The position numbers and the translations under genes are program-made. Below are positions 43,877 through 52,424 of a DNA stretch of 64,000 nt, in pieces. The notes beneath the pieces are model-generated. The model saw nothing but the letters and a program-made list of their open reading frames with translations. It was not told the DNA's origin and made no database searches. Position 1 is the stretch's first letter. Every line of letters begins with the position of its first letter. The stretch is from the NCBI GenBank assembly GCA_963667515.2, contig CAXXXY010000011.1:62001-126000 (forward strand), in the 5' to 3' direction. Origin of the DNA: VYDC01 sp963667515. GTDB taxonomy: Bacteria; Chloroflexota; Dehalococcoidia; UBA2979.

Positions 43877-44698
43877 CTAGCCCACGCGCCCGTTCGAGGC
43901 CTCGCCGCCCGCCTCCGTGAGCAGGTAGCCGCAGAGGAAGTCGTGCGGCAGTGCGTCGGGCGGCAGCGGCTCCACGTGCGCGCCGAGCATGCGGCCCAGC
44001 AGCCGGCGGTCGTGGGCGCACTCGGCGCCGCCCGTGGGCGCATCGGCGACGGGCGCGGGGGCGTCGCCGTTTCTGGAGATGGCGGCGCGCGAGACGGCGC
44101 CGCGCGGGAGGCCGGGGCCGACCTCGACGCGGCGGCAGGGACAGCCGCGGCCCAGCACGCGCAGCTCGTGCGGGGCGCCCGAGGCGGGTGCGTGCAGCTC
44201 CACCTCGAAGTCGATGCCCTCCTCGGCGAGCAGCGCGACGGCCGAGCGCGTACGCTCCTCCAGCGTGCGGCCGCTCACGCGCGGCGCGCACTCCGCGGCC
44301 AGCCGGTCGGCGAGCTTCGAGAAGACGAGCTCTGCGAGATCGCGGCCGTCGCGCCCCGCGGTCTCGGCGGGCGACAGCCCCACGATCTCCTCCAGCAGCC
44401 GCTGCGTCAGCCGCACGTAGTGGTGCGGGAAGGCGTCGGCCCCCGCCTCGGTGAGCGAGAAGGCGTAGCGAGGGCGTCCCGCGCCGCCGCGCACCTGCGT
44501 CACGGAGACGAAGCCGTCGCGCAGCAGCACGTCGAGGTGGCGGCGGACCGTGGCGCCCGCCAGCCCCAGCTCGCGCGCGAGCTGGTCGACGGAGACGCCG
44601 TCGCGGCGGCGCAGGATGCCGAGTATCGCCTCGCGCGTCCCCTCCACGCGGGAGGTCCTGGCGCGGGCCGGCGTGGCGTGCCCGGGGGCGTAGCTCAT
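43877..44698 (-). CDS. SufR-like winged-helix regulator, second copy
   Basis: A 273-residue protein with an N-terminal winged helix (VDQLARELGLAGATVRRHLD and VLLRDGFVSV) like the SUF-operon regulator. Its C-terminal Cys are arranged differently: RGCPCRRVE, then AECAHD and FLCGYL, which could ligate a cluster. An extra ~35-residue segment separates the Cys pairs. It is divergent from the IscS-type desulfurase gene, so it probably controls that gene and itself. Confidence 0.8.
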   Translation of the reverse strand: MSYAPGHATPARARTSRVEGTREAILGILRRRDGVSVDQLARELGLAGATVRRHLDVLLRDGFVSVTQVRGGAGRPRYAFSLTEAGADAFPHHYVRLTQRLLEEIVGLSPAETAGRDGRDLAELVFSKLADRLAAECAPRVSGRTLEERTRSAVALLAEEGIDFEVELHAPASGAPHELRVLGRGCPCRRVEVGPGLPRGAVSRAAISRNGDAPAPVADAPTGGAECAHDRRLLGRMLGAHVEPLPPDALPHDFLCGYLLTEAGGEASNGRVG

Positions 44699-44742
44699 CG
44701 CGATCGATCGTAGAGGCGAGCCGCGCGGCGCGTCAAACTTTC

Positions 44743-44760
44743 TTTCGTTTACCAGCGAAA
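44743..44760. promoter_or_regulatory. A+T-rich divergent control region with inverted repeat
   Basis: TTTCG (44743-44747) and CGAAA (44756-44760) form an inverted repeat in the only A+T-rich stretch between the second sufR-like gene (minus) and the desulfurase (plus). It is a candidate operator for the SufR-like protein; it does not resemble the SUF-operon palindrome. Confidence 0.4.
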
Positions 44761-44866
44761 AACGTTCCAAAGCGCGCGGCGCTCCGCCGGAGCTGCGGTA
44801 CGCTCGGGGGCAGCGGCCGAGCCGAGGCGGCGCGCCCAGCGGGCGCCCCGAGCGGGAGAGGGATCG

Positions 44867-46120
44867 ATGGCGAGCGACGGCCGCGTCTACCTCGATCACG
44901 CCGCCACCACGCCGCTCGACGCGGGCGTGCTGGAGGCGATGCTCCCCTACCTCGGCGAGCGCTGGCACAACCCCTCGTCCATCTACGTCGAGGCGCAGGC
45001 CGCGCGCCGCGCGATCGACGAGGCGCGCGACACGGTGGCCGACGCAATCGGCGCGGCGCCCGAGGAGGTGCTGTTCACCTCGGGCGGGTCGGAGGCGAAC
45101 GCGCTGGCGCTGCGCGGCGTGCTGGAGGCGAGCCGCGCGCGCGGGCGCCACATCGTGACGAGCGCCGCCGAGCACCACTCGGTGCTCGACGCCGCGGAGC
45201 AGCTCGAGCGGCTGGGCGACGCCGAGGTCACGATCGTCGGCGTCGACGGCGAGGGCCGCGTCGACCCGGCCGCCGTCGCCGAGGCGGTGCGCGACGACAC
45301 CGTGCTCGTCTCCGTGATGCACGCGAACAACGAGGTCGGGGCGATCAACGACATCGCCCGCATCGCGACCGCCGTCCGCGAGCGCGCGCCGCGCGCCGTG
45401 GTGCACACCGACGCGGTGCAGTCGACGGCGCACTGCGGGCCTGGGGGCGGGGGCCTCTACGCGGGCGGCGTCGAGGTCGGGCGGCTCGGCGTCGACCTGC
45501 TCACGCTCACGGGGCACAAGCTCTACGGCCCGCGCGGGGCGGCGGCGCTCTACGTGCGCGCGGGGACGCCGCTCTCGCCGCAGATCCTCGGCGGGGCGCA
45601 GGAGCGGCGGCTGCGCGCCGGCACCGAGGACACGCCCGCGATCGTGGGGCTCGCCGCCGCGATCCGGCTGGCCGCCGAGCGCCGCGAGGCCGACCTCGTA
45701 CGCGAGCGCGCGCTGCAGCAGCGGCTGCTCGACGAGCTGCCGCGGCGCGTGCCGATGCTCGCGATCACGGGGCCGCGCGAGCTCGAGGAGCGGCTGCCGG
45801 GCTCCGTCTCCTGCGTCGTCGGCTTCGTAGAGGGGGAGTCGATCCTGCTGGCGCTCGACCTCGCGGGGATCGCGGCCTCCTCCGGCTCGGCGTGCACCAC
45901 GGGCTCGGTCGAGCCCTCGCACGTGCTGCTGGCGATGGGCGTGCCGCCCGAGCTGGCGCGTGGCTCGCTGCGCTTCACGCTGGGCCGCGGCAACGACGAG
46001 GCGGACGTCGAGAAGCTGCTCGACGCGCTGCCGCCCATCGTCGAGCGGCTGCGCGCGCTCTCCCCCGTCCCCACGACCGAGCCGCCCGAGGAGTGGCGGC
46101 CGTGGCTCGCCGAGAGCTAG
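44867..46120 (+). CDS. Cysteine desulfurase, IscS/NifS type (class I)
   Basis: A 417-residue PLP enzyme: VYLDHAATTPLDAGVLEAML at the start, PLP Lys in LTGHKLYGP (Lys218) and the persulfide Cys in the long class I loop (SSGSACTTGSVEPSHVL, Cys343). It delivers sulfur for Fe-S clusters and possibly for tRNA thiolation or selenium metabolism, the last relevant because selD lies 12 kb away. ATG at 44867 follows a purine-rich GGGAGAGGG. No tRNA thiolase gene follows. Confidence 0.93.
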   Translation: MASDGRVYLDHAATTPLDAGVLEAMLPYLGERWHNPSSIYVEAQAARRAIDEARDTVADAIGAAPEEVLFTSGGSEANALALRGVLEASRARGRHIVTSAAEHHSVLDAAEQLERLGDAEVTIVGVDGEGRVDPAAVAEAVRDDTVLVSVMHANNEVGAINDIARIATAVRERAPRAVVHTDAVQSTAHCGPGGGGLYAGGVEVGRLGVDLLTLTGHKLYGPRGAAALYVRAGTPLSPQILGGAQERRLRAGTEDTPAIVGLAAAIRLAAERREADLVRERALQQRLLDELPRRVPMLAITGPRELEERLPGSVSCVVGFVEGESILLALDLAGIAASSGSACTTGSVEPSHVLLAMGVPPELARGSLRFTLGRGNDEADVEKLLDALPPIVERLRALSPVPTTEPPEEWRPWLAES

Positions 46121-46614
46121 GCACGCGCGGCCGGCTCGCCGCGCTCGGCGGCGCGGTCGCGCTGCTGCTCGCGCTCGCCGTGGTGGTGGGGGGCAGCGAT
46201 GGCGACGAGGAGGAGCGCAAGGAGATCGGCCCGCTGCGCGCAGCCAACTTCATCGAGGCGCTCGCCGACGCGGGGATCGAGGTTCGGGCGGGGGTGCGGG
46301 CAGTGCTGTGCGGGCGGGCGACGCCGGCCGGCGGCGCTGCCGAGCACTATCGTCCCGGCGGTCGCTTCTGGCTGCAGGAGTGGGCAAGCGCCGATGAGCG
46401 GGAGTCCTGGGTCCCCTACCGTCGCCAGGTGCACGGCTACACACGCCACTCCTGCATGGCGGAGACCTGCATCGAGTGGGTCTTCTGGAACGCCAACCTC
46501 GTCCTCACCGCCGACTCCGTACCCTCGGGCGACACGACCACGTTCGAGCCGGCGGCCGACCCGGAGCGCGCCCCGATCGTCGAGGTGTTCCTAGCGCTCG
46601 AGCCGTCTCGCTAG
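46102..46614 (+). CDS. Single-pass exported protein of unknown function
   Basis: A 170-residue protein: basic N-terminus, one hydrophobic helix (LAALGGAVALLLALAVVVGG) and an extracytoplasmic domain with four Cys (VLCGRAT; SCMAETC) and aromatic segments (RFWLQEWASADERESWVPYR). No known family recognised. It overlaps the desulfurase 3' end; GTG 46093 is an alternative start. Its TAG stop is the target site of IS copy 2, which left the protein unaltered. Confidence 0.6.
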   Translation: MARRELGTRGRLAALGGAVALLLALAVVVGGSDGDEEERKEIGPLRAANFIEALADAGIEVRAGVRAVLCGRATPAGGAAEHYRPGGRFWLQEWASADERESWVPYRRQVHGYTRHSCMAETCIEWVFWNANLVLTADSVPSGDTTTFEPAADPERAPIVEVFLALEPSR

Positions 46615-46615
46615 C

Positions 46616-47665
46616 TGTAGTTCCCACGTAGGTTGTTGACAGGATGAGGGGCCTCGCCCGCTGCTGTGTGTGACAGCACGGCAGTAGCGAGGAGAGGACA
46701 CCCTCATGGCCCATCGTAACGCGCGGCTGACGCCGCTGACCCGACTCGAGCTCGTGCGGGAAGTGGACGCCGGCTGGCCCCAGGCTGAGGTCGCTCGCCA
46801 CTTCCGCGTCTCCCGCCACACCGTTGCCAAGTGGCTGGGGCGCTTCCGGGCGGAGGGAGCGGCAGGGCTCGAGGACCGCAGCTCCGCCCCGCGCGCGCAT
46901 CCCCGGCGCACGCCGCCCGAGCTGGAGCGACGCATCTGCGCCGTGCGACGCACGCAGGGATTCGGGCCGCATCGCATCCAGTGGGCGCTCGGGGTCGCCC
47001 GCTCCACGGTCTACGCCGTGCTGCGGCGCCGCGGCCTCAACCGGCTCGACCGCCTGCACCGCGTCACCCGGGAGCCGGTCCGCTACGAGCACGACGCCCC
47101 CGGCGACCTGCTGCATCTCGACGTGAAGAAGCTCGGGCGCGTCCCCGAGGGCGGCGGCAAGCGAATGGCGCCTGGCTTCGCCGAGACGCGCTCCGGGCCG
47201 CATTCGCGGCGTTCGCTGGGGCTGGAGTACCTACACGTCGCCGTCGACGACCACAGCCGTTACGCCTACGTCTCCGTCCTGCCCGACGAGCGTGGCGCGA
47301 GCTGCGCCGCCTTCCTCGAGCAGGCGCTCGCGGCCTTCCGCCGGCGTGGCGTGCGCGTGCGCCGGGTCCTGACCGACAACGCGAAGGCCTACACCGTCGC
47401 CCGCAGCTTCCACGGCGCCGCCGCTGCCGCAGACGTGCGGCTGTCGCACACGCGGCCCTACCGCCCGCAGACGAACGGCAAAGCCGAGCGTTTCATCCAG
47501 ATCCTGCAGAACGAGTGGGCCTACGCCCGCCCCTACCGCTCCAACGCCGAGCGGCTGCGCCAGCTCCCACGCTGGCTCTACCGCTACAATCACCGCCGAC
47601 CGCACGGCGGCGTCGGCGGGGCCGTCCCCGCCTCCCGCCTGTGAACAACCTTCCTGGGTAGTACA
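46616..47665 (+). mobile_element. IS481-family insertion sequence, copy 2 (1050 bp)
   Basis: It starts TGTAGTTCCCACGTAGG and ends GGAAGGTTG-side inverted as CTGGGTAGTACA, matching copy 1 in opposite orientation. GCTAGC flanks both sides (46610-46615 and 47666-47671), a 6-bp duplication centred on the TAG of the upstream gene. Confidence 0.95.
46706..47644 (+). CDS. IS481-family transposase, copy 2
   Basis: An intact 312-residue DDE transposase, identical by eye to copy 3 and differing from copy 1 at residue 18 (Arg here). Catalytic residues Asp139, Asp224 and Glu261 and the N-terminal helix-turn-helix are present. The start has GAGGAGAGG upstream inside the element. Confidence 0.95.
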   Translation: MAHRNARLTPLTRLELVREVDAGWPQAEVARHFRVSRHTVAKWLGRFRAEGAAGLEDRSSAPRAHPRRTPPELERRICAVRRTQGFGPHRIQWALGVARSTVYAVLRRRGLNRLDRLHRVTREPVRYEHDAPGDLLHLDVKKLGRVPEGGGKRMAPGFAETRSGPHSRRSLGLEYLHVAVDDHSRYAYVSVLPDERGASCAAFLEQALAAFRRRGVRVRRVLTDNAKAYTVARSFHGAAAAADVRLSHTRPYRPQTNGKAERFIQILQNEWAYARPYRSNAERLRQLPRWLYRYNHRRPHGGVGGAVPASRL

Positions 47666-47701
47666 GCTAGCCGCTCGTTTGCCGGGCCCCCGGCGCGCGG
47701 C

Positions 47702-47707
47702 TACGAT
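47702..47707 (+). promoter_or_regulatory. Putative -10 box of nuoB, leaderless spacing
   Basis: TACGAT ends 6 nt before the nuoB ATG, just downstream of IS copy 2. The IS therefore inserted upstream of this promoter rather than cutting it. Confidence 0.4.
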
Positions 47708-47713
47708 CGCGCC

Positions 47714-48385
47714 ATGACGCAGCCCTCGCCGCTGGCCCTGCACGAGCCCGAGCACATCGTGCCCCTCGACCTCGAGGAGGAGGTGCGGAAGAACGTCCTG
47801 CTCAGCTCCGTGGACGGGGTGCTGAACTGGGCGCGCTCCTCCTCGCTGTGGCCCGTGACGTTCGGGCTCGCCTGCTGCGCCATCGAGATGATCACGACCG
47901 CGACCTCCCGCTACGACATCGCGCGCTTCGGCTCCGAGGTCTTCCGCGCGTCGCCTCGGCAGGCGGACCTGATGATCGTGGCGGGCACCGTGACCTGGAA
48001 GATGGCGCCGGCCGTGCGCCGCATCTACCTGCAGATGGCGGAGCCGCGCTGGGTCATCTCGATGGGCGGCTGCGCGATCATGGGCGGCCCCTTCGCCTAC
48101 GCCTACTCCGTGCTGCCCGGCGTCAACCTGATCTGCCCGGTGGACGTCTACGTGCCGGGCTGCCCGCCGCGGCCGGAGTCGCTGCTGGAGGGGCTGATGC
48201 TGCTGCAGGACCGCATCCGCCACCACGAGCGGGACGGCGAGCGCCCCCGCCCCGAGCCCGACGGCGACTTCTCGCGCTACCTGCCCGACGGCGATCCGCT
48301 GCGCCGCGAGCTGGAGTCGCTGTTCCCGCCGTTCGAGGGGCTGGACGACCCGACGCGCCTCACCGGCGGCGTCGCGCTCCGCTAG
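47714..48385 (+). CDS. nuoB: NADH-quinone oxidoreductase subunit B-like protein (NuoB), isolated
   Basis: A 223-residue protein with the NuoB [4Fe-4S] N2 ligands: tandem Cys54-Cys55 (GLACCAIEM), Cys120 (MGGCAIMGG) and Cys150 (VPGCPPRPE). It should be the peripheral-arm subunit next to quinone in complex I. The C-terminal ~40 residues (RYLPDGDPLRRELESLFPPF) exceed the minimal core. No other nuo gene is adjacent: IS copy 2 is upstream and an opposite-strand Dabb gene downstream. It may be a second, dispersed copy or a displaced operon member. Confidence 0.92.
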   Translation: MTQPSPLALHEPEHIVPLDLEEEVRKNVLLSSVDGVLNWARSSSLWPVTFGLACCAIEMITTATSRYDIARFGSEVFRASPRQADLMIVAGTVTWKMAPAVRRIYLQMAEPRWVISMGGCAIMGGPFAYAYSVLPGVNLICPVDVYVPGCPPRPESLLEGLMLLQDRIRHHERDGERPRPEPDGDFSRYLPDGDPLRRELESLFPPFEGLDDPTRLTGGVALR

Positions 48386-48434
48386 ATCGCGCGCCCGCAT
48401 CGGCCCGCGTGGCGTCGCGCCTCGCGGCGGGCGG

Positions 48435-48755
48435 CTACTCCGCCGGCGTCTCGCCGATGTCGTAGTCGACGCCGGAGAGCGCCTCGACGATCGGGGTGAG
48501 GTCGCGCTCCACCATCGCGCCGTGGGCGTCGCTGTCCTCGTAGTTGCGGTAGGCCTTGTAGCTGTTGAAGTCGATCGTCACCACGTAGTTGTAGCGCGTT
48601 GAGCGGCGCGACTGGGAGATGTTCGGCCCCATCGAGAAGTGCGCCCAGCCGTCCGGGTCGGCCGCGCGCATCGCCTCGTAGCTCGCGCGCACCGCCTCGA
48701 TCTGCTCGTCGGTCGTGCCGTCCTTGAAGCGGAAGCTGTAGATGTGTCGCCGCAT
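48435..48755 (-). CDS. Stress-responsive A/B barrel (Dabb) domain protein
   Basis: A 106-residue protein with the Dabb pattern: RHIYSFRFKDGTTDEQIEAV at the start, YNYVVTIDFNSYKAYRNYE in the middle and a late Pro-rich turn. It is a small dimeric alpha-beta barrel; many members lack a known activity. ATG at 48755 has CAGGAGG upstream. It is divergent from sodN, with about 275 bp between. Confidence 0.85.
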   Translation of the reverse strand: MRRHIYSFRFKDGTTDEQIEAVRASYEAMRAADPDGWAHFSMGPNISQSRRSTRYNYVVTIDFNSYKAYRNYEDSDAHGAMVERDLTPIVEALSGVDYDIGETPAE

Positions 48756-48874
48756 GCGCGCCTCCTGGTCCGCCCGGCCCCCTCGCGTCGTCGCCGGGCG
48801 CGCGCAGTCTAGCGCGGCGCGCCCGGGCCGCGCGGACGGCGCAGCACGGCGGCGGGAGGGAGCACCGGCGCGAG

Positions 48875-48903
48875 TTGACACCCCCGTGGGGCGCGGCCAC
48901 GAT
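48875..48903 (+). promoter_or_regulatory. Putative sodN promoter
   Basis: TTGACA (48875-48880) and CACGAT (48898-48903) are 17 bp apart. The spacer begins CCCCCGTGGGG, an interrupted palindrome reminiscent of the one in the SUF promoter spacer. The predicted leader before sodN is about 120 nt and could be a site for metal-dependent control. Confidence 0.45.
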
Positions 48904-49030
48904 CGCGCGCGCCGTCCGCGGCGGGGACTGCGCGCCGCCCCGAGCGGCGTCTCCACCCACTCGCGAGCGCGCGCCCCGCGTCGATCGAGCGCCCGCCTCG
49001 GCCGGCGCCCCAGCGAAAGAGGAGCCTCCC

Positions 49031-49471
49031 GTGAACGCTGCCCGTCTCGCCTCCGGAGCCCTGCGGCTGCTGCGACCGTCCGAGGTCGGGCACGCCCACT
49101 GCGACATCCCCTGCGGCATCTACCACCCGCACAACGCGCAGCAGGGCGCGGAGACGGTGGAGAAGATGATGACGCTGATCGCCGACCTCGGCGATGCGCC
49201 GGCCGGTGCCGCCGCGCTCAACTCCCTCGCGCGCTACGTCCACGTCAAGGAGGAGCACGCCGAGATCGTCAAGCACGAGGTGCGCGTGATCTGGGGCGAC
49301 TACTTCAAGCCCCCACACGTGGAGCGGTTCCCCGACCTGCACGAGAAGGTCTGGAACATCATGAAGCTCGCGGGCGCCTGCAAGCAGGGGACCAGCGTGG
49401 ACGACGCGAAGGCGCTGCGCGCGGCCGTCGACGAGTTCGCCGACATGTTCCACGCCACGAAGCAGGGCTGA
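49031..49471 (+). CDS. sodN: Nickel-containing superoxide dismutase
   Basis: A 146-residue precursor. The nickel hook HCDIPCGIY starts at His23 (Cys24 and Cys28 are the thiolate ligands), so a 22-residue leader must be cleaved to expose the His1 amine ligand. The rest is the four-helix NiSOD body (KMMTLIADLGDA, HVKEEHAEIVKHEVRVIWGD). It dismutates superoxide in the cytoplasm. GTG at 49031 is preceded by AAAGAGGAG. The maturation peptidase gene is 48 bp downstream. Confidence 0.96.
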   Translation: MNAARLASGALRLLRPSEVGHAHCDIPCGIYHPHNAQQGAETVEKMMTLIADLGDAPAGAAALNSLARYVHVKEEHAEIVKHEVRVIWGDYFKPPHVERFPDLHEKVWNIMKLAGACKQGTSVDDAKALRAAVDEFADMFHATKQG

Positions 49472-49519
49472 CGACGCCCACCCCGCTCGGGGCTCGATGA
49501 ACGCACGACGAGGGCCGCG

Positions 49520-50152
<633 letters not shown>

Positions 50153-50276
50153 CCGCGCGGCCCTCGAATCGGGGCGATCCCCGACTCCACGGCGCACCGA
50201 GCGGCGGCACGATGGTGAGGCCTCGGAGCGGGCCGCGCGTGCGGCTCGCGGACGCCGAGGCGCGCAGGGACCGCCG

Positions 50277-51158
50277 ATGGACGCGCCTCTCCCGCACGCC
50301 GCCCTCGACGAGCTGATCGCCGAGATCTCGGCGCTGCGCCCGCTCCCCGCCGTCGCCGTGCGGGTCACAGAGCTGGCGGAGTCCGACCGCTTCTCCGCGC
50401 ACGAGCTGGCGAGCGTGATCAGCTCCGACCAGGCGCTGACCGCGACGATCCTGCGGCTCTCCAACTCCGCCTACTACGGCTTCCCGCGCCGCATCGCTAC
50501 GGTCCGCGACGCCGTGGTCCTGCTGGGCTTCCGCGCGGTGCGCTCCGCGACGCTGGCGTCGTGCGTGATGACGACGCTGCGCGCCTCGCACAACCTGGAC
50601 GACCGCGCGTTCTGGCGCTTCTCGATCAGCGTCGGGCTGATCGCGGAGCTGCTGGCGCGGACCGAGCGGCAGCACCAGGAGCAGGCGTTCACCGCGGGGG
50701 TGCTGCACAACGTGGGGCTGCTGGCGCTGGACGAGCACCGGCCCGCCGACCTCGCACTCGCCATCCAGCGGGCGCACACCCCCGGCGGGAGCCTGCGCGA
50801 GGCGGAGCGGGACGTCCTCGGCTTCACGGACGCCGAGCTCGGGGGCGCGCTCGCCGTGCACTGGAGTTTCCCGCCGGAGCTCGCCGCCGCGGTCCGCGAC
50901 CACGCGCAGCCGCTGGACACGCTGCCCGACCCGCGCAGCCTCACCGCCTTCGTGCTGCGCGCCCGCCTCTTCGCCCGCGCGCACGGCATCCCCGACGGCG
51001 TCGGCCGAGCCGATCCCTTGCCCCCGCCCGAGGAGTCCCCGCCCCTGGCCGAGGAGTGGACGACGCCCCCGCTCTCGGATGCGCTCGACCGCGTCGGCGG
51101 CGCGGTCGGCCTGCTCCAGCGCGTCGAGGCGTTCCTCGACGGCGCGCTCGCGGGCTAG
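50277..51158 (+). CDS. HDOD-domain signalling protein
   Basis: A 293-residue protein with an HDOD domain (LRPLPAVAVRVTELAES, ISSDQALTATILRLSNSAYY, GFPRRIATVRDAVVLLGFRA and the degenerate HD residues in GVLHNVGLLAL). HDOD proteins lack HD phosphodiesterase metal ligands and act in signalling or cell-cycle control. ATG at 50277. Its TAG stop forms part of the duplicated target of IS copy 3. Confidence 0.88.
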   Translation: MDAPLPHAALDELIAEISALRPLPAVAVRVTELAESDRFSAHELASVISSDQALTATILRLSNSAYYGFPRRIATVRDAVVLLGFRAVRSATLASCVMTTLRASHNLDDRAFWRFSISVGLIAELLARTERQHQEQAFTAGVLHNVGLLALDEHRPADLALAIQRAHTPGGSLREAERDVLGFTDAELGGALAVHWSFPPELAAAVRDHAQPLDTLPDPRSLTAFVLRARLFARAHGIPDGVGRADPLPPPEESPPLAEEWTTPPLSDALDRVGGAVGLLQRVEAFLDGALAG

Positions 51159-51159
51159 C

Positions 51160-52209
51160 TGTAGTTCCCACGTAGGTTGTTGACAGGATGAGGGGCCTCG
51201 CCCGCTGCTGTGTGTGACAGCACGGCAGTAGCGAGGAGAGGACACCCTCATGGCCCATCGTAACGCGCGGCTGACGCCGCTGACCCGACTCGAGCTCGTG
51301 CGGGAAGTGGACGCCGGCTGGCCCCAGGCTGAGGTCGCTCGCCACTTCCGCGTCTCCCGCCACACCGTTGCCAAGTGGCTGGGGCGCTTCCGGGCGGAGG
51401 GAGCGGCAGGGCTCGAGGACCGCAGCTCCGCCCCGCGCGCGCATCCCCGGCGCACGCCGCCCGAGCTGGAGCGACGCATCTGCGCCGTGCGACGCACGCA
51501 GGGATTCGGGCCGCATCGCATCCAGTGGGCGCTCGGGGTCGCCCGCTCCACGGTCTACGCCGTGCTGCGGCGCCGCGGCCTCAACCGGCTCGACCGCCTG
51601 CACCGCGTCACCCGGGAGCCGGTCCGCTACGAGCACGACGCCCCCGGCGACCTGCTGCATCTCGACGTGAAGAAGCTCGGGCGCGTCCCCGAGGGCGGCG
51701 GCAAGCGAATGGCGCCTGGCTTCGCCGAGACGCGCTCCGGGCCGCATTCGCGGCGTTCGCTGGGGCTGGAGTACCTACACGTCGCCGTCGACGACCACAG
51801 CCGTTACGCCTACGTCTCCGTCCTGCCCGACGAGCGTGGCGCGAGCTGCGCCGCCTTCCTCGAGCAGGCGCTCGCGGCCTTCCGCCGGCGTGGCGTGCGC
51901 GTGCGCCGGGTCCTGACCGACAACGCGAAGGCCTACACCGTCGCCCGCAGCTTCCACGGCGCCGCCGCTGCCGCAGACGTGCGGCTGTCGCACACGCGGC
52001 CCTACCGCCCGCAGACGAACGGCAAAGCCGAGCGTTTCATCCAGATCCTGCAGAACGAGTGGGCCTACGCCCGCCCCTACCGCTCCAACGCCGAGCGGCT
52101 GCGCCAGCTCCCACGCTGGCTCTACCGCTACAATCACCGCCGACCGCACGGCGGCGTCGGCGGGGCCGTCCCCGCCTCCCGCCTGTGAACAACCTTCCTG
52201 GATAGTACA
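51160..52209 (+). mobile_element. IS481-family insertion sequence, copy 3 (1050 bp)
   Basis: Same length and ends as copy 2, with GGATAGTACA instead of GGGTAGTACA at the right end. GCTAGC flanks it at 51154-51159 and 52210-52215. The duplication again contains the stop codon of the upstream gene. It lies about 90 bp upstream of the groEL promoter. Confidence 0.95.
51250..52188 (+). CDS. IS481-family transposase, copy 3
   Basis: An intact 312-residue DDE transposase identical by eye to copy 2. All catalytic residues (Asp139, Asp224, Glu261) are present. Confidence 0.95.
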   Translation: MAHRNARLTPLTRLELVREVDAGWPQAEVARHFRVSRHTVAKWLGRFRAEGAAGLEDRSSAPRAHPRRTPPELERRICAVRRTQGFGPHRIQWALGVARSTVYAVLRRRGLNRLDRLHRVTREPVRYEHDAPGDLLHLDVKKLGRVPEGGGKRMAPGFAETRSGPHSRRSLGLEYLHVAVDDHSRYAYVSVLPDERGASCAAFLEQALAAFRRRGVRVRRVLTDNAKAYTVARSFHGAAAAADVRLSHTRPYRPQTNGKAERFIQILQNEWAYARPYRSNAERLRQLPRWLYRYNHRRPHGGVGGAVPASRL

Positions 52210-52298
52210 GCTAGCCGCGGCCCGTTCGCCTCCCTCGCAGCCTCCCTGCCTCACCGATTCGGCATCGCGCGTGCGGCACCTCCGCCCGCACCCGCCCC

Positions 52299-52327
52299 TT
52301 GCGCGCGCAGGCCGGATTCGGTACAAC
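52299..52327 (+). promoter_or_regulatory. Putative groEL promoter
   Basis: TTGCGC (52299-52304) and TACAAC (52322-52327) are 17 bp apart, placing the transcription start inside the CIRCE element, as expected for HrcA-repressed genes. Confidence 0.6.
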
Positions 52328-52329
52328 AC

Positions 52330-52356
52330 TTAGCACTCCGCGTGGGAGAGTGCTAA
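52330..52356. promoter_or_regulatory. CIRCE operator (HrcA binding site)
   Basis: TTAGCACTC, nine bases, GAGTGCTAA: a perfect 9-9-9 CIRCE inverted repeat. It should bind the heat-shock repressor HrcA. No hrcA or groES gene is in the window. Confidence 0.96.
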
Positions 52357-52424
52357 GTGCCGCGCGCGCGGCACCCACGGAGCGCATACCGCCCGCAGGA
52401 ACGCACGCAGTCGAAGGATGGACC

